Positions 23,771 to 32,546 of a stretch of DNA of 64,000 bases are shown in pieces. The notes below the pieces were generated by a model. The model worked only from the letters and a program-made list of their open reading frames with translations, was not told the DNA's origin and ran no database searches. The stretch is from Mycolicibacterium sp. P9-22 (GTDB lineage Bacteria; Actinomycetota; Actinomycetes; Mycobacteriales; Mycobacteriaceae). The stretch lies in NCBI RefSeq assembly GCF_008329585.1, contig NZ_NPKP01000010.1, positions 142,115-206,114 on the forward strand, read 5' to 3'. Position 1 is the first letter of the stretch, and each line of letters starts with the position of its first letter. Made by a program: the position numbers and the translations under genes.

Positions 23771-26630
23771 GCACCCGGTCCAGCGTGTCGACGTAGAAGT
23801 CCGCGCCCGCGATGTCGATGCACAACGGGGGCTTGGTCTTCAGGATGTTCTGGTGATCCCCGGTCGGCTGGATGATCACGCCGAGCTCCAGCATGCGCTC
23901 ACAGATCGCCATCGTCTCCGCGGTGGCGGGCTCCAGCGTCGCGGTATCGCGGATCATCTCCACACCCAGGTACAGGCCCATCCCGTGCACGGTGCCCACG
24001 ATCGGGTGCTTGTCGCGCAAGGCCAGCAGCCGGGACTTCAGGTGCTCACCGACGCGTAGCGCGTTGTCCTGCAGACCCTCGTCGCGCAGCACGTCGAGCA
24101 CTGTCAGCCCGATCGCACAGGACAGTGGACTGCCGCCGGTGGAGGAGAAGAAATAGCCCTGCGAGCGGAACGCGTCGGCGATCGCGCGGGTGGTGATCAC
24201 CGCACCCAGCGGATAACCGTTGCCGGTCGCCTTGGCGACCGACACGATATCGGGCACCACCTGCTGCTGGGGGAAACCCCAGAACCAGTGCCCGAGGCGT
24301 CCGTAGCCGACCTGGACCTCGTCGGCGATCGCCACCCCGCCGGCCGCCCGCACCGCGCCGTACACCTGCCGCAGATATCCGTCCGGCAGCGCCATGCCAC
24401 CGGCGTTGCCGTACACGGGTTCACAGATGAACGCCGCGGGCGGGCGTCCCTGGGCGGTCATCGCCTCGATCTGGGCGACCGCCTCCTCGGCGTAGCGGTG
24501 CGCCTCGTCGCCACGATATTTACCGCGGAAGCTGTTCGGCGACTCCACGGTGTGCACCCAGTCCGGTCGGGTGGCCAACGCGTTCGGGTTGTCCGCTGTC
24601 GACGTGGACACCGCGTCGGTGGCGTAGGTCCAGCCGTGGTAGGCCTCGCGCACGGCGATCACATCGCGGCGTCCGGTCACCGCGGTCGCCAGCCGGATCG
24701 CGAGATCGCTTGCCTCCGAACCGGAATTGACCAGGAAGACGGTGTCCAACGGATCCGGCAGCGTCGCGGCGATCCGTTCGCTGAACTCCACCACCGCCGA
24801 ATAGTTGAACCGTGAGTTGGTGTTGAGCCGGCGAAGTTGCGCCGACGCCGCATCGGCGACCCGGGGATGGGCATGACCGAGCACCGTGACGTTGTTGACC
24901 ATGTCGAGATAGACGCGACCGGCCGTCGACATCAGGTGGTGCCGGTGCCCGCGCTCGATCTGCGGGGGATTTCGGTAGTAGCGCTCCTGCACCTTGGCGA
25001 AGCTGTGGTCTCGGCGCTCCAGCAGATCCCGCTGTGGATCATCGGAAAGCGGATCGAGCCCTAGAACTGTTCGCGGATCGCGGGATAACGCCAACCAACC
25101 GGGTGCCAATTCGGCCGAGGTGAACTCCGGTGCCACCGGAGCGCCGGACGGCCGGACCGCCAGCCGGGTCCAGTGGCCCTGCCCGATCACCCCGAGGTGC
25201 TCGCCGGCGTGCACATGACCGGGTGCAGTAGTGGATTCGACCCCGGTGAGGGTGAGCTCGAAATCCAGTCCCCGTAACGTGATCCGGTCATCGGAACGAT
25301 CTACGACCTCGCCGTCCCACGGCGCAAGCATCCGGGTGGTCGCGGCCGGCCACACCCCGATACCGGTCTCGACGACGTCGGGGCTGCGCTGGGAGAGCAG
25401 AGGAGCGCGGTTCAGCCGTGGCCGGCCGAATCGGGTGAGCACCAGCTGCGCGCCGTCGCGCACTGCCGCGGTGGCCAGTCCGTCCTCGCTGCCCAAGGTG
25501 TCCGAAAGATCCAGTGTGACGACGGTTTCCGGATCCAGGTCGGAGATCAGCCGGTTCTCGATCTGCACCTCGGGGGCGGCCGGCGCCAAGCCGAGTTCGG
25601 CGGTGATCAGTGCCGACATCACCTCCATCGGCACGGAGGTGGCCTGGTCGAACATTCGCCACTCGTCATCGGACTGCTCGGTGATGTAGGCGTTGTCCGG
25701 ATCGAGTTCGCCCTGCTGGGCGCCGCTGACAATGAGCACCGCGGTGCGCAACACCAGCAGCGGCCACAGCACCTCGGCCTCGGCCGGGTGCAGCGGGCGC
25801 ACCGCGTGGAATGCCTTGATGCCGGGCATGATCGAGGTCGGGTCATTGCCACGGTGGCCGAGCACCGAGGATAGCGTGATGGCCAATTCGGAGACCGCCC
25901 AGGTATGCGACAGGTCACCGAAGTCGATGATGCCGTCCGGCAGGCCCGACGGCCCGGCCACCACGTTCGCGTCGGTGAGATCCATGTGCACCGCCTGGCG
26001 CGGCAGGTCGTCGGCGTGCGGTGCGATTCGCATCCATGCCTGGCGGGCGGCGTCCTCGATTTCGTCGTGTCGGCGCGGCGCGTGCGAAATCAGTTGGCGC
26101 ACGACTTCATCGCCGTAGCGCAGGTCCCATTGCAGGATCCGGTCCAGGCCCGGGTGGCTGAAGCCGTCGAGGGCCCGGCTGACGCGGGCGGCGAGATCGC
26201 CCATGGCGGCGACGGTGGACGGGGTCAGATAGCCACGCTCAGTGAGGGTTCCGCCGGCCAGGAAGGGCAGCAGCCTTACGTGGGGTGAGCGAAGCGACGG
26301 GGGATCGACGGTGCCCGGGGGTTGCCCGTCGACGGTCCGTAGCGGGGTGGCGACGCGTAGGTCGGGGTGTGTGCGGGCGATCAGCTCGGCTGCAGCGTCC
26401 TGGGCGGCCAGCTCGGTCTCGGTGAACGCCGGATTGGCGATCTTGAGGACCGCCACCGGGGCGCCGTCCTCGGACACCAGGAAGTTGCAGTCCTGCTGAC
26501 TCCCGAGGGATTTCACCTCGCCGCGAGAGCCGTACCGGCTCGCCAGCAGCTCGGCGGCCTGTTTCTCGGTGACCGGGGTCGGCGGGAGGGCCGGCTGCTC
26601 GAGGAAGTTGAAACCTGCCACGTCGTTCAC
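23754..26630 (-). CDS. Three-module APH kinase / M23-like / class III aminotransferase
   Basis: 958-residue fusion. Residues about 20-330 form an aminoglycoside-phosphotransferase-type kinase with VHMDLTDANVV (His215, Asp217, Asn222) and IIDFGD (Asp236). Residues about 430-530 resemble a lysostaphin/M23-like beta domain (MLAPWDGEVVDRSDDRITLRG ... GHVHAGEHLGVIGQG). Residues about 560-958 are a PLP aminotransferase with NSGSEASDLAIRLA, IADEVQVGYGRLG and the Schiff-base lysine in VSVAKATGNGYPLG (Lys800). The last module resembles ethanolamine-phosphate phospho-lyases (AGXT2L1). GTG at 26630 overlaps the upstream hydrolase stop by 4 nt. Phosphorylation and then elimination of an amino alcohol is a reasonable but untested pathway. 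Confidence 0.87.
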   Translation of the reverse strand: MNDVAGFNFLEQPALPPTPVTEKQAAELLASRYGSRGEVKSLGSQQDCNFLVSEDGAPVAVLKIANPAFTETELAAQDAAAELIARTHPDLRVATPLRTVDGQPPGTVDPPSLRSPHVRLLPFLAGGTLTERGYLTPSTVAAMGDLAARVSRALDGFSHPGLDRILQWDLRYGDEVVRQLISHAPRRHDEIEDAARQAWMRIAPHADDLPRQAVHMDLTDANVVAGPSGLPDGIIDFGDLSHTWAVSELAITLSSVLGHRGNDPTSIMPGIKAFHAVRPLHPAEAEVLWPLLVLRTAVLIVSGAQQGELDPDNAYITEQSDDEWRMFDQATSVPMEVMSALITAELGLAPAAPEVQIENRLISDLDPETVVTLDLSDTLGSEDGLATAAVRDGAQLVLTRFGRPRLNRAPLLSQRSPDVVETGIGVWPAATTRMLAPWDGEVVDRSDDRITLRGLDFELTLTGVESTTAPGHVHAGEHLGVIGQGHWTRLAVRPSGAPVAPEFTSAELAPGWLALSRDPRTVLGLDPLSDDPQRDLLERRDHSFAKVQERYYRNPPQIERGHRHHLMSTAGRVYLDMVNNVTVLGHAHPRVADAASAQLRRLNTNSRFNYSAVVEFSERIAATLPDPLDTVFLVNSGSEASDLAIRLATAVTGRRDVIAVREAYHGWTYATDAVSTSTADNPNALATRPDWVHTVESPNSFRGKYRGDEAHRYAEEAVAQIEAMTAQGRPPAAFICEPVYGNAGGMALPDGYLRQVYGAVRAAGGVAIADEVQVGYGRLGHWFWGFPQQQVVPDIVSVAKATGNGYPLGAVITTRAIADAFRSQGYFFSSTGGSPLSCAIGLTVLDVLRDEGLQDNALRVGEHLKSRLLALRDKHPIVGTVHGMGLYLGVEMIRDTATLEPATAETMAICERMLELGVIIQPTGDHQNILKTKPPLCIDIAGADFYVDTLDRVLTEGW

Positions 26631-27496
26631 TTGTCGATGAACCTCACGACGACCTCGGTGAAGGCGTCGTTGTCGTCACCGGCGGCGGTATGGCCTGCCT
26701 GGGGCAGTTCGACGAATTCGGCCGCCGGGACCTTCTGCAGGAACTCGCGTACGCCTTCCTCGGACACCACATCGGAGAGCTTGCCGCGGATGAGCAGGAT
26801 CGGCACCGACAGATTGGTGGCGGCCGCTTCCAGCTTGTCGACCCGGGCGAACGGGTCGTCACCCGGTTTGGTGAGAAACGCCGGATCCCAATGCCAGTAC
26901 CAGCGGCCGTCGCGCAGCCGGAGGTTCTTCTTCAGGCCTTCGGTGCTGCGGGGTTTCGGACGGTGCGGCAGATAGGCGGCGATGGCGTCGGCGGCCTGCT
27001 CCAGGGAATCGAAGCCGTGGATGTGGTTGAACATGAAGTCGCGGATCCGGGCGCTGCCGTCCTTCTCGAACCGTGGCACCACATCGACCAGGATCAGCTT
27101 GGTCACCAGTTCGGGGCCCGCCTCGTGGGCGGCTTGGATGCCGGTCAGCCCGCCCATGCTGGCGCCGACCAGGGCGACCGGCCGCCCGATCTGGTAGAGC
27201 ACCTGCAGGATGTCGGAGCTGAGCGTCTCCACGTCATAACTGGCGGTCGGGGAGCGGTCGCTGTCACCGTGACCGCGACTGTCCAGCGCGACGACGTGCA
27301 TCCCGCGGTCGGCGAGGATCTGGCCGGTGTTCTTCCAGGAGTGCCGGTTCTGCCCACCGCCGTGCAACATCAGCACGGTGGGGCCCGAGGCCGCGGTGAC
27401 GGTGTCCCGGTTCCATTCGTCGGCAACCAATGTGAGGTCGTCGATGCCACGGAACGATACGGTCTGGGGTGCGCTTTTTGCCACGCTCACGGACAT
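26627..27496 (-). CDS. Alpha/beta-fold hydrolase
   Basis: 289-residue serine hydrolase. Oxyanion motif LMLHGGGQNRHSW, nucleophile elbow VGASMGGLTG, late acid in LIRGKLSDVV and histidine in LPQAGHTAAGDD, so the triad is complete. No signal peptide. ATG at 27496. It is the first gene of a two-gene operon with the kinase/aminotransferase fusion, overlapping it by 4 nt, and is divergent from a TetR gene. The gene pair suggests it releases or processes the amino-alcohol substrate, but this is inferred only from linkage. Confidence 0.88.
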   Translation of the reverse strand: MSVSVAKSAPQTVSFRGIDDLTLVADEWNRDTVTAASGPTVLMLHGGGQNRHSWKNTGQILADRGMHVVALDSRGHGDSDRSPTASYDVETLSSDILQVLYQIGRPVALVGASMGGLTGIQAAHEAGPELVTKLILVDVVPRFEKDGSARIRDFMFNHIHGFDSLEQAADAIAAYLPHRPKPRSTEGLKKNLRLRDGRWYWHWDPAFLTKPGDDPFARVDKLEAAATNLSVPILLIRGKLSDVVSEEGVREFLQKVPAAEFVELPQAGHTAAGDDNDAFTEVVVRFIDK

Positions 27497-27528
27497 CCTC
27501 TCGCCGGCCTGCGGCTCACGTTAGGCGA

Positions 27529-27557
27529 CCGGCCCGCCCCAATTGGTGTCGGGTCGG
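27529..27557. promoter_or_regulatory. Imperfect inverted repeat in divergent promoter region
   Basis: CCGGCCCG and CGGGTCGG (one mismatch) flank a central CCAATTGG palindrome between the hydrolase (start 27496) and the TetR gene (start 27587). Placement in a divergent promoter suggests a TetR operator; the symmetry is imperfect, so this is tentative. Confidence 0.3.
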
Positions 27558-27586
27558 GGGTCTACCGGTCACTAGACTTGGCTGCC

Positions 27587-28201
27587 GTGCAGTCAGTGCC
27601 GTCAGCGGGATCCAGCGCACAGGAGCGCGACCGCATCGTGGAGGCCACCTTCGACTGCCTGTCCGAACCGCATGAGGGTCCGGTGCACGTCTCGGCCATC
27701 CTGGCGCGGGCCGAAGTCTCCAGCCGCGCCTTCTACCGGCACTTCCAGTCCAAGGATGATCTTTTCCTCGCGATGCTGGAGCAGGTGACCGAGCGGCTGG
27801 CCGTGCTGCTCGACGAGATCGCCGGCGCCGCGTCCCCGGGTCCGGTGGACAAGCTGCGTGCCTGGCTGGACCAGATGTTCACGCTGGCCAGTGACGCCGA
27901 TCTGCACCGCTATCTGGCCGTGCTGGACTGCGACGAGATGCGTTCGGCCAAGGGCTACCGGGAGGCCCGTGAGCTGTCGCGGGCGCGACGTGAGGGCTCG
28001 CTGGCAACGATTCTGCGAACCGGCCGTGCCGAGGGGGCGTTCCCGCTGGCGGAGCCGGAATCCGATGCGATCGCGATCGCGGCCCTGGTGAGCCGTGAGC
28101 TGACCACGGCAAGGATCTTCGATCCGGCGCAGATTCCGGTCTCCCGGGCTCGGGTGGAGGGGTTCACCCTGCGAGCCCTGGGGGTCGTCGGCAAATTGTG
28201 A
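27587..28201 (+). CDS. TetR/AcrR-family regulator upstream of mce operon
   Basis: 204-residue regulator. The helix-turn-helix spans about residues 10-60, with QERDRIVEATFDCL, VHVSAILARAEVSSRAFYRHFQSKDDLFLAML, a textbook TetR recognition helix and linker. The C-terminal ligand domain ends RVEGFTLRALGVVGKL. GTG at 27587; GTG at 27596 is possible. It lies 187 nt upstream of yrbEA in the same orientation, with no other gene between, so it is the best local candidate for mce-operon control. It is also divergent from the hydrolase. Of the M. tuberculosis mce operons, mce3 is the one with an adjacent TetR-type regulator (Mce3R). Confidence 0.85.
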   Translation: MQSVPSAGSSAQERDRIVEATFDCLSEPHEGPVHVSAILARAEVSSRAFYRHFQSKDDLFLAMLEQVTERLAVLLDEIAGAASPGPVDKLRAWLDQMFTLASDADLHRYLAVLDCDEMRSAKGYREARELSRARREGSLATILRTGRAEGAFPLAEPESDAIAIAALVSRELTTARIFDPAQIPVSRARVEGFTLRALGVVGKL

Positions 28202-28388
28202 TGCACACTACTGGACGGTAACTTGAGTGACCCAACCAGGTGGTCGGTGTTGTTGCTGTGAGAATCGTTATGTACGTTCTTCCGCATCCATGGCGGCGCC
28301 TGTGGTCATATCGTGTTCGGATGAGCCGGCACCGTCGAAGGGACTTCATGGGTAAGCGGATGTCGCACAGAGCGGGATCGGTCCGCTG

Positions 28389-29168
28389 ATGGCTGTGCAA
28401 GACGCCATTCCCGGTGTCGTTTCCCGACCCGTGCGCGCATTCGGCGGCTTCTTCTCCATGACGCTGGACGTGTTCCTGCTGATGTTCCGGCCGCCGTTCG
28501 CCTGGCGTGAATACATTCTCCAGTCGTGGTTCGTGGCGCGGGTTTCGTTGCTGCCGACGCTGATGCTGACCATCCCGTACACGGTGCTGCTGACCTTCAC
28601 CTTCAACATCCTGCTCACCGAGTTCGGTGCCGCCGACTTCTCCGGCACCGGCGCCGCGCTGGGCACCGTCACCCAGATCGGGCCGATCGTCACGGTTTTG
28701 GTGATCGCCGGCGCGGGTGCGACCGCGATGTGTGCCGACCTGGGTGCTCGCACCATTCGCGAGGAACTCGACGCCCTGCGGGTGATGGGCGTGAATCCGA
28801 TTCAGGCGTTGGTCATTCCGCGGGTACTCGCCGCCACCACCGTGTCGCTGGCACTGTCGGCCACCGTGGTGCTGGTCGGACTCACCGGGGCCTATCTGTT
28901 CTGCGTCTACGTCCAGCACGTGTCGCCCGGTGCGTTCGTTGCGGGCCTGACGCTCATCACCGGGCCATCGGATGTGGTGATCGCGCTGGTCAAGGCCGCG
29001 CTGTTCGGTCTGACCGCCGGTTTGATCGCCTGCTACAAAGGCATTTCCGTCGGCGGCGGACCGGCAGGTGTGGGTAACGCGGTGAACGAGACCGTGGTGT
29101 TCACCTTCATGGCACTGTTCGCCATCAACGTGGTCGCCACCGCGGTCGGCGTGAGGGCGACGATGTGA
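28389..29168 (+). CDS. YrbEA-type MlaE permease of mce operon
   Basis: ABC-type lipid permease of the MlaE family, 259 residues, the first of the paired YrbE subunits that form the inner-membrane channel for Mce transport. Hydrophobic helices and the family blocks are clear: FRPPFAWREYILQSWFVARVS, VIAGAGATAMCADLGARTIREELDALRVMGVNP, and FGLTAGLIACYKG near the end. ATG at 28389. It overlaps the next gene by 4 nt. The 28202-28388 stretch upstream should hold the operon promoter. The sequence resembles M. tuberculosis YrbE3A more than YrbE4A as far as can be recalled, so the operon is not named here. Confidence 0.94.
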   Translation: MAVQDAIPGVVSRPVRAFGGFFSMTLDVFLLMFRPPFAWREYILQSWFVARVSLLPTLMLTIPYTVLLTFTFNILLTEFGAADFSGTGAALGTVTQIGPIVTVLVIAGAGATAMCADLGARTIREELDALRVMGVNPIQALVIPRVLAATTVSLALSATVVLVGLTGAYLFCVYVQHVSPGAFVAGLTLITGPSDVVIALVKAALFGLTAGLIACYKGISVGGGPAGVGNAVNETVVFTFMALFAINVVATAVGVRATM

Positions 29169-30007
29169 CGAGCGTGATGGGTCACCGCCTGCGGCGGGGC
29201 GTCGGTAGCGTCGCCGACAGCTGGAACCAGGTCGGTGTGCAGACCCAGTTCTTCGGGCGCACCCTGCTGTCCATCGGCGACGTGTTCGTCCGGTATCCCA
29301 AAGAACTGGTCCGGCTGATCGCCCAGATGGGCCTCGGTACCGGCGCTTTGGCCATCATCGGCGGCACCGTGGCCATCGTCGGATTCCTGACCGTCAGCAC
29401 CGGCGCGCTGGTCGCGGTCCAGGGCTACAACCAGTTCTCGGAGATCGGCGTCGAAGCCCTCACCGGTTTCGCGTCGGCCTTCTTCAATGTGCGTCTCATC
29501 GCGCCGGCCACCACGGCGATCGCGCTGTCGGCGACCATCGGCGCCGGCGCCACCGCCCAACTCGGCGCCATGCGCATCAACGAGGAGATCGACGCCCTCG
29601 AGGTCATCGGTATCCGCAGCATCGCCTACCTGGCCTCGAGTCGAGTCGTCGCCGGTGTCATCGTGGTCATCCCGCTGTACTGCGTGGGCGTGCTGATGTC
29701 GTTCTACGCGGCCAAGATCGGCACCACCGTGATCTACGGGCAGTCCAGCGGTGTGTACGACCACTACTTCGACACGTTCCTCAACCCGATCGACCTCATC
29801 TGGTCGTTCGTCCAGTCGATCGCGATGGCGATCGTCATCATGCTGGTGCACACCTACTACGGCTTCACCGCCAGCGGTGGTCCGGCGGGCGTCGGTGAGG
29901 CCGTCGGCCGCGCGGTGCGAACCTCGTTGGTCATCTCGGCATTCGTCGTGGTGATGATTTCCCTTGCCGTGTACGGGCAATCGGGCAACTTCAATTTGGC
30001 CGGCTGA
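29165..30007 (+). CDS. YrbEB-type MlaE permease of mce operon
   Basis: Second MlaE-type permease subunit, 280 residues. It contains GIEALTGF-like and APATTAIALSATIGAGATAQLG segments, MRINEEIDALEVIGIR, and the final YYGFTASGGPAGVGEAVGRAVRTSLV. Several transmembrane helices are seen. The GTG at 29165 overlaps yrbEA by 4 nt (GTGA) and the stop is 1 nt before mceA, so production is coupled. It pairs with YrbEA; the ATPase partner (Mkl/MceG) is encoded elsewhere in mycobacteria and is not in this window. Confidence 0.94.
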   Translation: MTSVMGHRLRRGVGSVADSWNQVGVQTQFFGRTLLSIGDVFVRYPKELVRLIAQMGLGTGALAIIGGTVAIVGFLTVSTGALVAVQGYNQFSEIGVEALTGFASAFFNVRLIAPATTAIALSATIGAGATAQLGAMRINEEIDALEVIGIRSIAYLASSRVVAGVIVVIPLYCVGVLMSFYAAKIGTTVIYGQSSGVYDHYFDTFLNPIDLIWSFVQSIAMAIVIMLVHTYYGFTASGGPAGVGEAVGRAVRTSLVISAFVVVMISLAVYGQSGNFNLAG

Positions 30008-30008
30008 T

Positions 30009-31475
30009 ATGGACACATCGAAACGACGCAGTGGTATCGCACCAGGGTGGTGGACCCTGTTGCTGGTGCTGTTCGTGATCGCCGCCATCTGGCTGTCGTA
30101 CTCGCTGTTCACCGGCTCACTGCGCAGCACCGTCCCGGTGACGTTGACCGCCGACCGGTCCGGTCTGGTGATGGAGACCAACGCCAAGGTGAAGATGCGG
30201 GGCGTCCAGGTGGGGCGCGTCGTCGCGATCAGCGGTGGTGACTCCGAGGCCGCCTCCCCGGTCAAGCTGCGACTCGACATCGACCCCGACCAGATCCGCT
30301 TCATCCCGGCCAATGTCGAAGCCCGCATCCGGGCCACCACGATCTTCGGCGCCAAGTTCGTCGACCTCGTCTACCCGGACAGCCCGAGCGCCGAGCGACT
30401 GAAATCCGGCCAGGTCCTCGAATCGCTCAACGTCACCACCGAGGTCAACACGGTCTTCGAGAACCTCGTGGGCGTGCTCCAACAGGTCGACACCGCCAAG
30501 CTGAACGCCACGCTGTCCGCGCTCGCCGAGGGCGTCCGCGGCCGCGGTGAGGTCATCGGGCAGGCCACCACCGACGCCAATCAGGTTCTGCTGGCGCTGA
30601 ACCCGCGTGCCGACACCATCCGCGAGGACTGGCAGGCGCTGAAGGGCTTCAGCGACGCCTACAGCGACGCCGCCCAGGGCATCCTGGCCACCCTGGACGC
30701 CGCCAGTACCACCGCGACCACCGTGACCGCGAATTCCCGCCAACTCGATGCGCTGCTGCTGGCGACCACCGGCCTGTCGAACAAGGGCATCGAACTGCTG
30801 GCGCCCAACAACGCCAACCTGATCAAGGCCGTCAACACCCTGCAGCCCACCACCGACCTGCTGCTCAAGTACAGCCCGTCCTACACCTGCCTGCTGACCG
30901 GCGCGAAATACCTGCTGGACCACGGCGGCTACGAGGCGACCGGCGGTAACGGCAAGTCGTTCATCCTGGACACCAGCCTGATGCTCGGCGACGACCCCTA
31001 CCGCTACCCGCAGAACCTGCCGATCGTCGGCGCCAAGGGCGGACCCGGCGGAAAGCCGGGCTGCGGTTCGCTTCCGAGCGTCGATGACAACTGGCCGGTG
31101 CGCCAGCTGATCACCAACACCGGCTTCGGCACCGGGCTGGACTGGCGGCCCAACCCGGGCATCGCCTTCCCGGCCTACGGCAACTGGCTGCCCGTCACCC
31201 GGGCGGTCCCGGAGCCGCCGAGCATCCGGAACACCTTCGGCGGCCCGGCAATCGGACCCATCCCGTACCCGGGTGCCCCCGCTTACGGCGCCCAGCTGTA
31301 CGCGCCCGACGGCACCCCGCTGTGGCCCGGCCTTCCGCCGGCGCCGCCGCCGGGAGCGCCGCGCGACCCGGGCCCGACGCCCGGCTCGGAACCCTTCGTG
31401 GTCACCGCGCCCGGCGTGCAGCCGACACCGTTGCCGCCGCAACCGTTGCCGGTGCCCGCCGCACCCGGCCCGTAA
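30009..31475 (+). CDS. MceA-type substrate-binding/channel protein
   Basis: 488-residue Mce protein. An N-terminal transmembrane anchor (TLLLVLFVIAAIWLSYSLF) is followed by the MCE/MlaD domain (about 40-115; VTLTADRSGLVMETNAKVKMRGVQVGRV), a long helical region to about residue 330, and a proline-rich periplasmic tail (PPAPPPGAPRDPGPTPG). Six Mce subunits assemble into a tunnel carrying lipids from the outer envelope to the YrbE permease. ATG at 30009, 1 nt after yrbEB. Confidence 0.94.
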   Translation: MDTSKRRSGIAPGWWTLLLVLFVIAAIWLSYSLFTGSLRSTVPVTLTADRSGLVMETNAKVKMRGVQVGRVVAISGGDSEAASPVKLRLDIDPDQIRFIPANVEARIRATTIFGAKFVDLVYPDSPSAERLKSGQVLESLNVTTEVNTVFENLVGVLQQVDTAKLNATLSALAEGVRGRGEVIGQATTDANQVLLALNPRADTIREDWQALKGFSDAYSDAAQGILATLDAASTTATTVTANSRQLDALLLATTGLSNKGIELLAPNNANLIKAVNTLQPTTDLLLKYSPSYTCLLTGAKYLLDHGGYEATGGNGKSFILDTSLMLGDDPYRYPQNLPIVGAKGGPGGKPGCGSLPSVDDNWPVRQLITNTGFGTGLDWRPNPGIAFPAYGNWLPVTRAVPEPPSIRNTFGGPAIGPIPYPGAPAYGAQLYAPDGTPLWPGLPPAPPPGAPRDPGPTPGSEPFVVTAPGVQPTPLPPQPLPVPAAPGP

Positions 31476-31514
31476 CACCCGAGATCAGCTACCGAGAAGG
31501 AGAAGCAAGCAGCC

Positions 31515-32546
31515 ATGAAAGACAATCTGGCGGGCGCCATCTGGCGGCTCACCATCTTCCTGGCAGTGTGTCTGCTGGGTGTCTTCGGGCTGTTCGCGAT
31601 CTTCTCCCAGCTGCGGTTCGGTGAGACAGAACAGGGCTACCGCGCGGAGTTCAGCAATGTCGGCGGCATGGAGCCCGGAGATTTCGTCCGCATCGCCGGT
31701 GTCGAGGTCGGCAAGGTCGGCGATATGAAGATCCGCGATGACGGCACCGTCCTGGTCGACTTCACCGCCGATGAGTCGGTGGTGCTGACCGAGGGCACCC
31801 GCGCGGTGATCCGCTACGACGATCTCATCGGTGGGCGCTACCTGGGCCTGCAGGAGGGCACCGGTGACACCTCGCGCCTCAAGCCCGGTGCCACGATCCC
31901 GTTGTCGCGCACCGCGCCACCGCTGGACCTCGACGCCCTGATCGGCGGTTTCCGCCCGCTGTTCAAGGCGCTGCAACCCGATCAGATCAACGCGTTGTCG
32001 GGACAACTGATCAGCGCACTGCAGGGCCAGGGCGCCACCATCGGGTCCTTCCTCACCCAGACCGCGGCGCTGACCAACACGCTGGCCGACCGCGACCAGC
32101 TGATCGGTGAGGTCATCGTCAACCTGAACACGGTGCTGGGTTCGCTCGGCGACCAGAATGAGCAGTTCGCCAAAGGCGTTGACGGTCTTTCGGAATTGAT
32201 CGACGGCCTGGCCGCGCGCCGCACCGATATCGCCAACGGCGTCGCCTATGTCAGCGAGGCCGCCGGCAGCATCGCCGACCTCCTGGCAGAGGCCCGGCCC
32301 CCGCTGGCGAAGACCGTCCAGGAGACCGACCGTGCCGCCGGCATCGTGGTCGCCGATCACGAATACTTCGACAACCTGATCAACACCCTTCCCGATGCAT
32401 ATCAGGCATTGGCGCGGCAAGGCATCTACGGTGACTTCTTCAGCTTCTACCTGTGCGATATCGTCCTCAAGCTCAACGGCAAGGGCGGTCAGCCCGTGTA
32501 TGTGAAGGCGGCCGGGCAGAACAGCGGGAGGTGCACCCCGCGATGA
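31515..32546 (+). CDS. MceB-type protein
   Basis: 343-residue Mce subunit. A single N-terminal anchor (LTIFLAVCLLGVFGLFAIF) precedes the MCE domain (YRAEFSNVGGMEPGDFVRIAGVEVGKV ... GGRYLGLQEG). A helical region of about 190 residues follows and the protein ends soon after FFSFYLCDIVLK, without a proline tail. ATG at 31515 has a good AAGGAG site upstream. Its stop overlaps the mceC start (ATGA). Part of the Mce lipid-import tunnel. Confidence 0.94.
   Translation: MKDNLAGAIWRLTIFLAVCLLGVFGLFAIFSQLRFGETEQGYRAEFSNVGGMEPGDFVRIAGVEVGKVGDMKIRDDGTVLVDFTADESVVLTEGTRAVIRYDDLIGGRYLGLQEGTGDTSRLKPGATIPLSRTAPPLDLDALIGGFRPLFKALQPDQINALSGQLISALQGQGATIGSFLTQTAALTNTLADRDQLIGEVIVNLNTVLGSLGDQNEQFAKGVDGLSELIDGLAARRTDIANGVAYVSEAAGSIADLLAEARPPLAKTVQETDRAAGIVVADHEYFDNLINTLPDAYQALARQGIYGDFFSFYLCDIVLKLNGKGGQPVYVKAAGQNSGRCTPR

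Noticed and set aside
26690..27586. Long N-terminal extension of the TetR protein
   Set aside because: It runs antisense through the alpha/beta hydrolase gene; the TetR helix-turn-helix begins right after the GTG at 27587.
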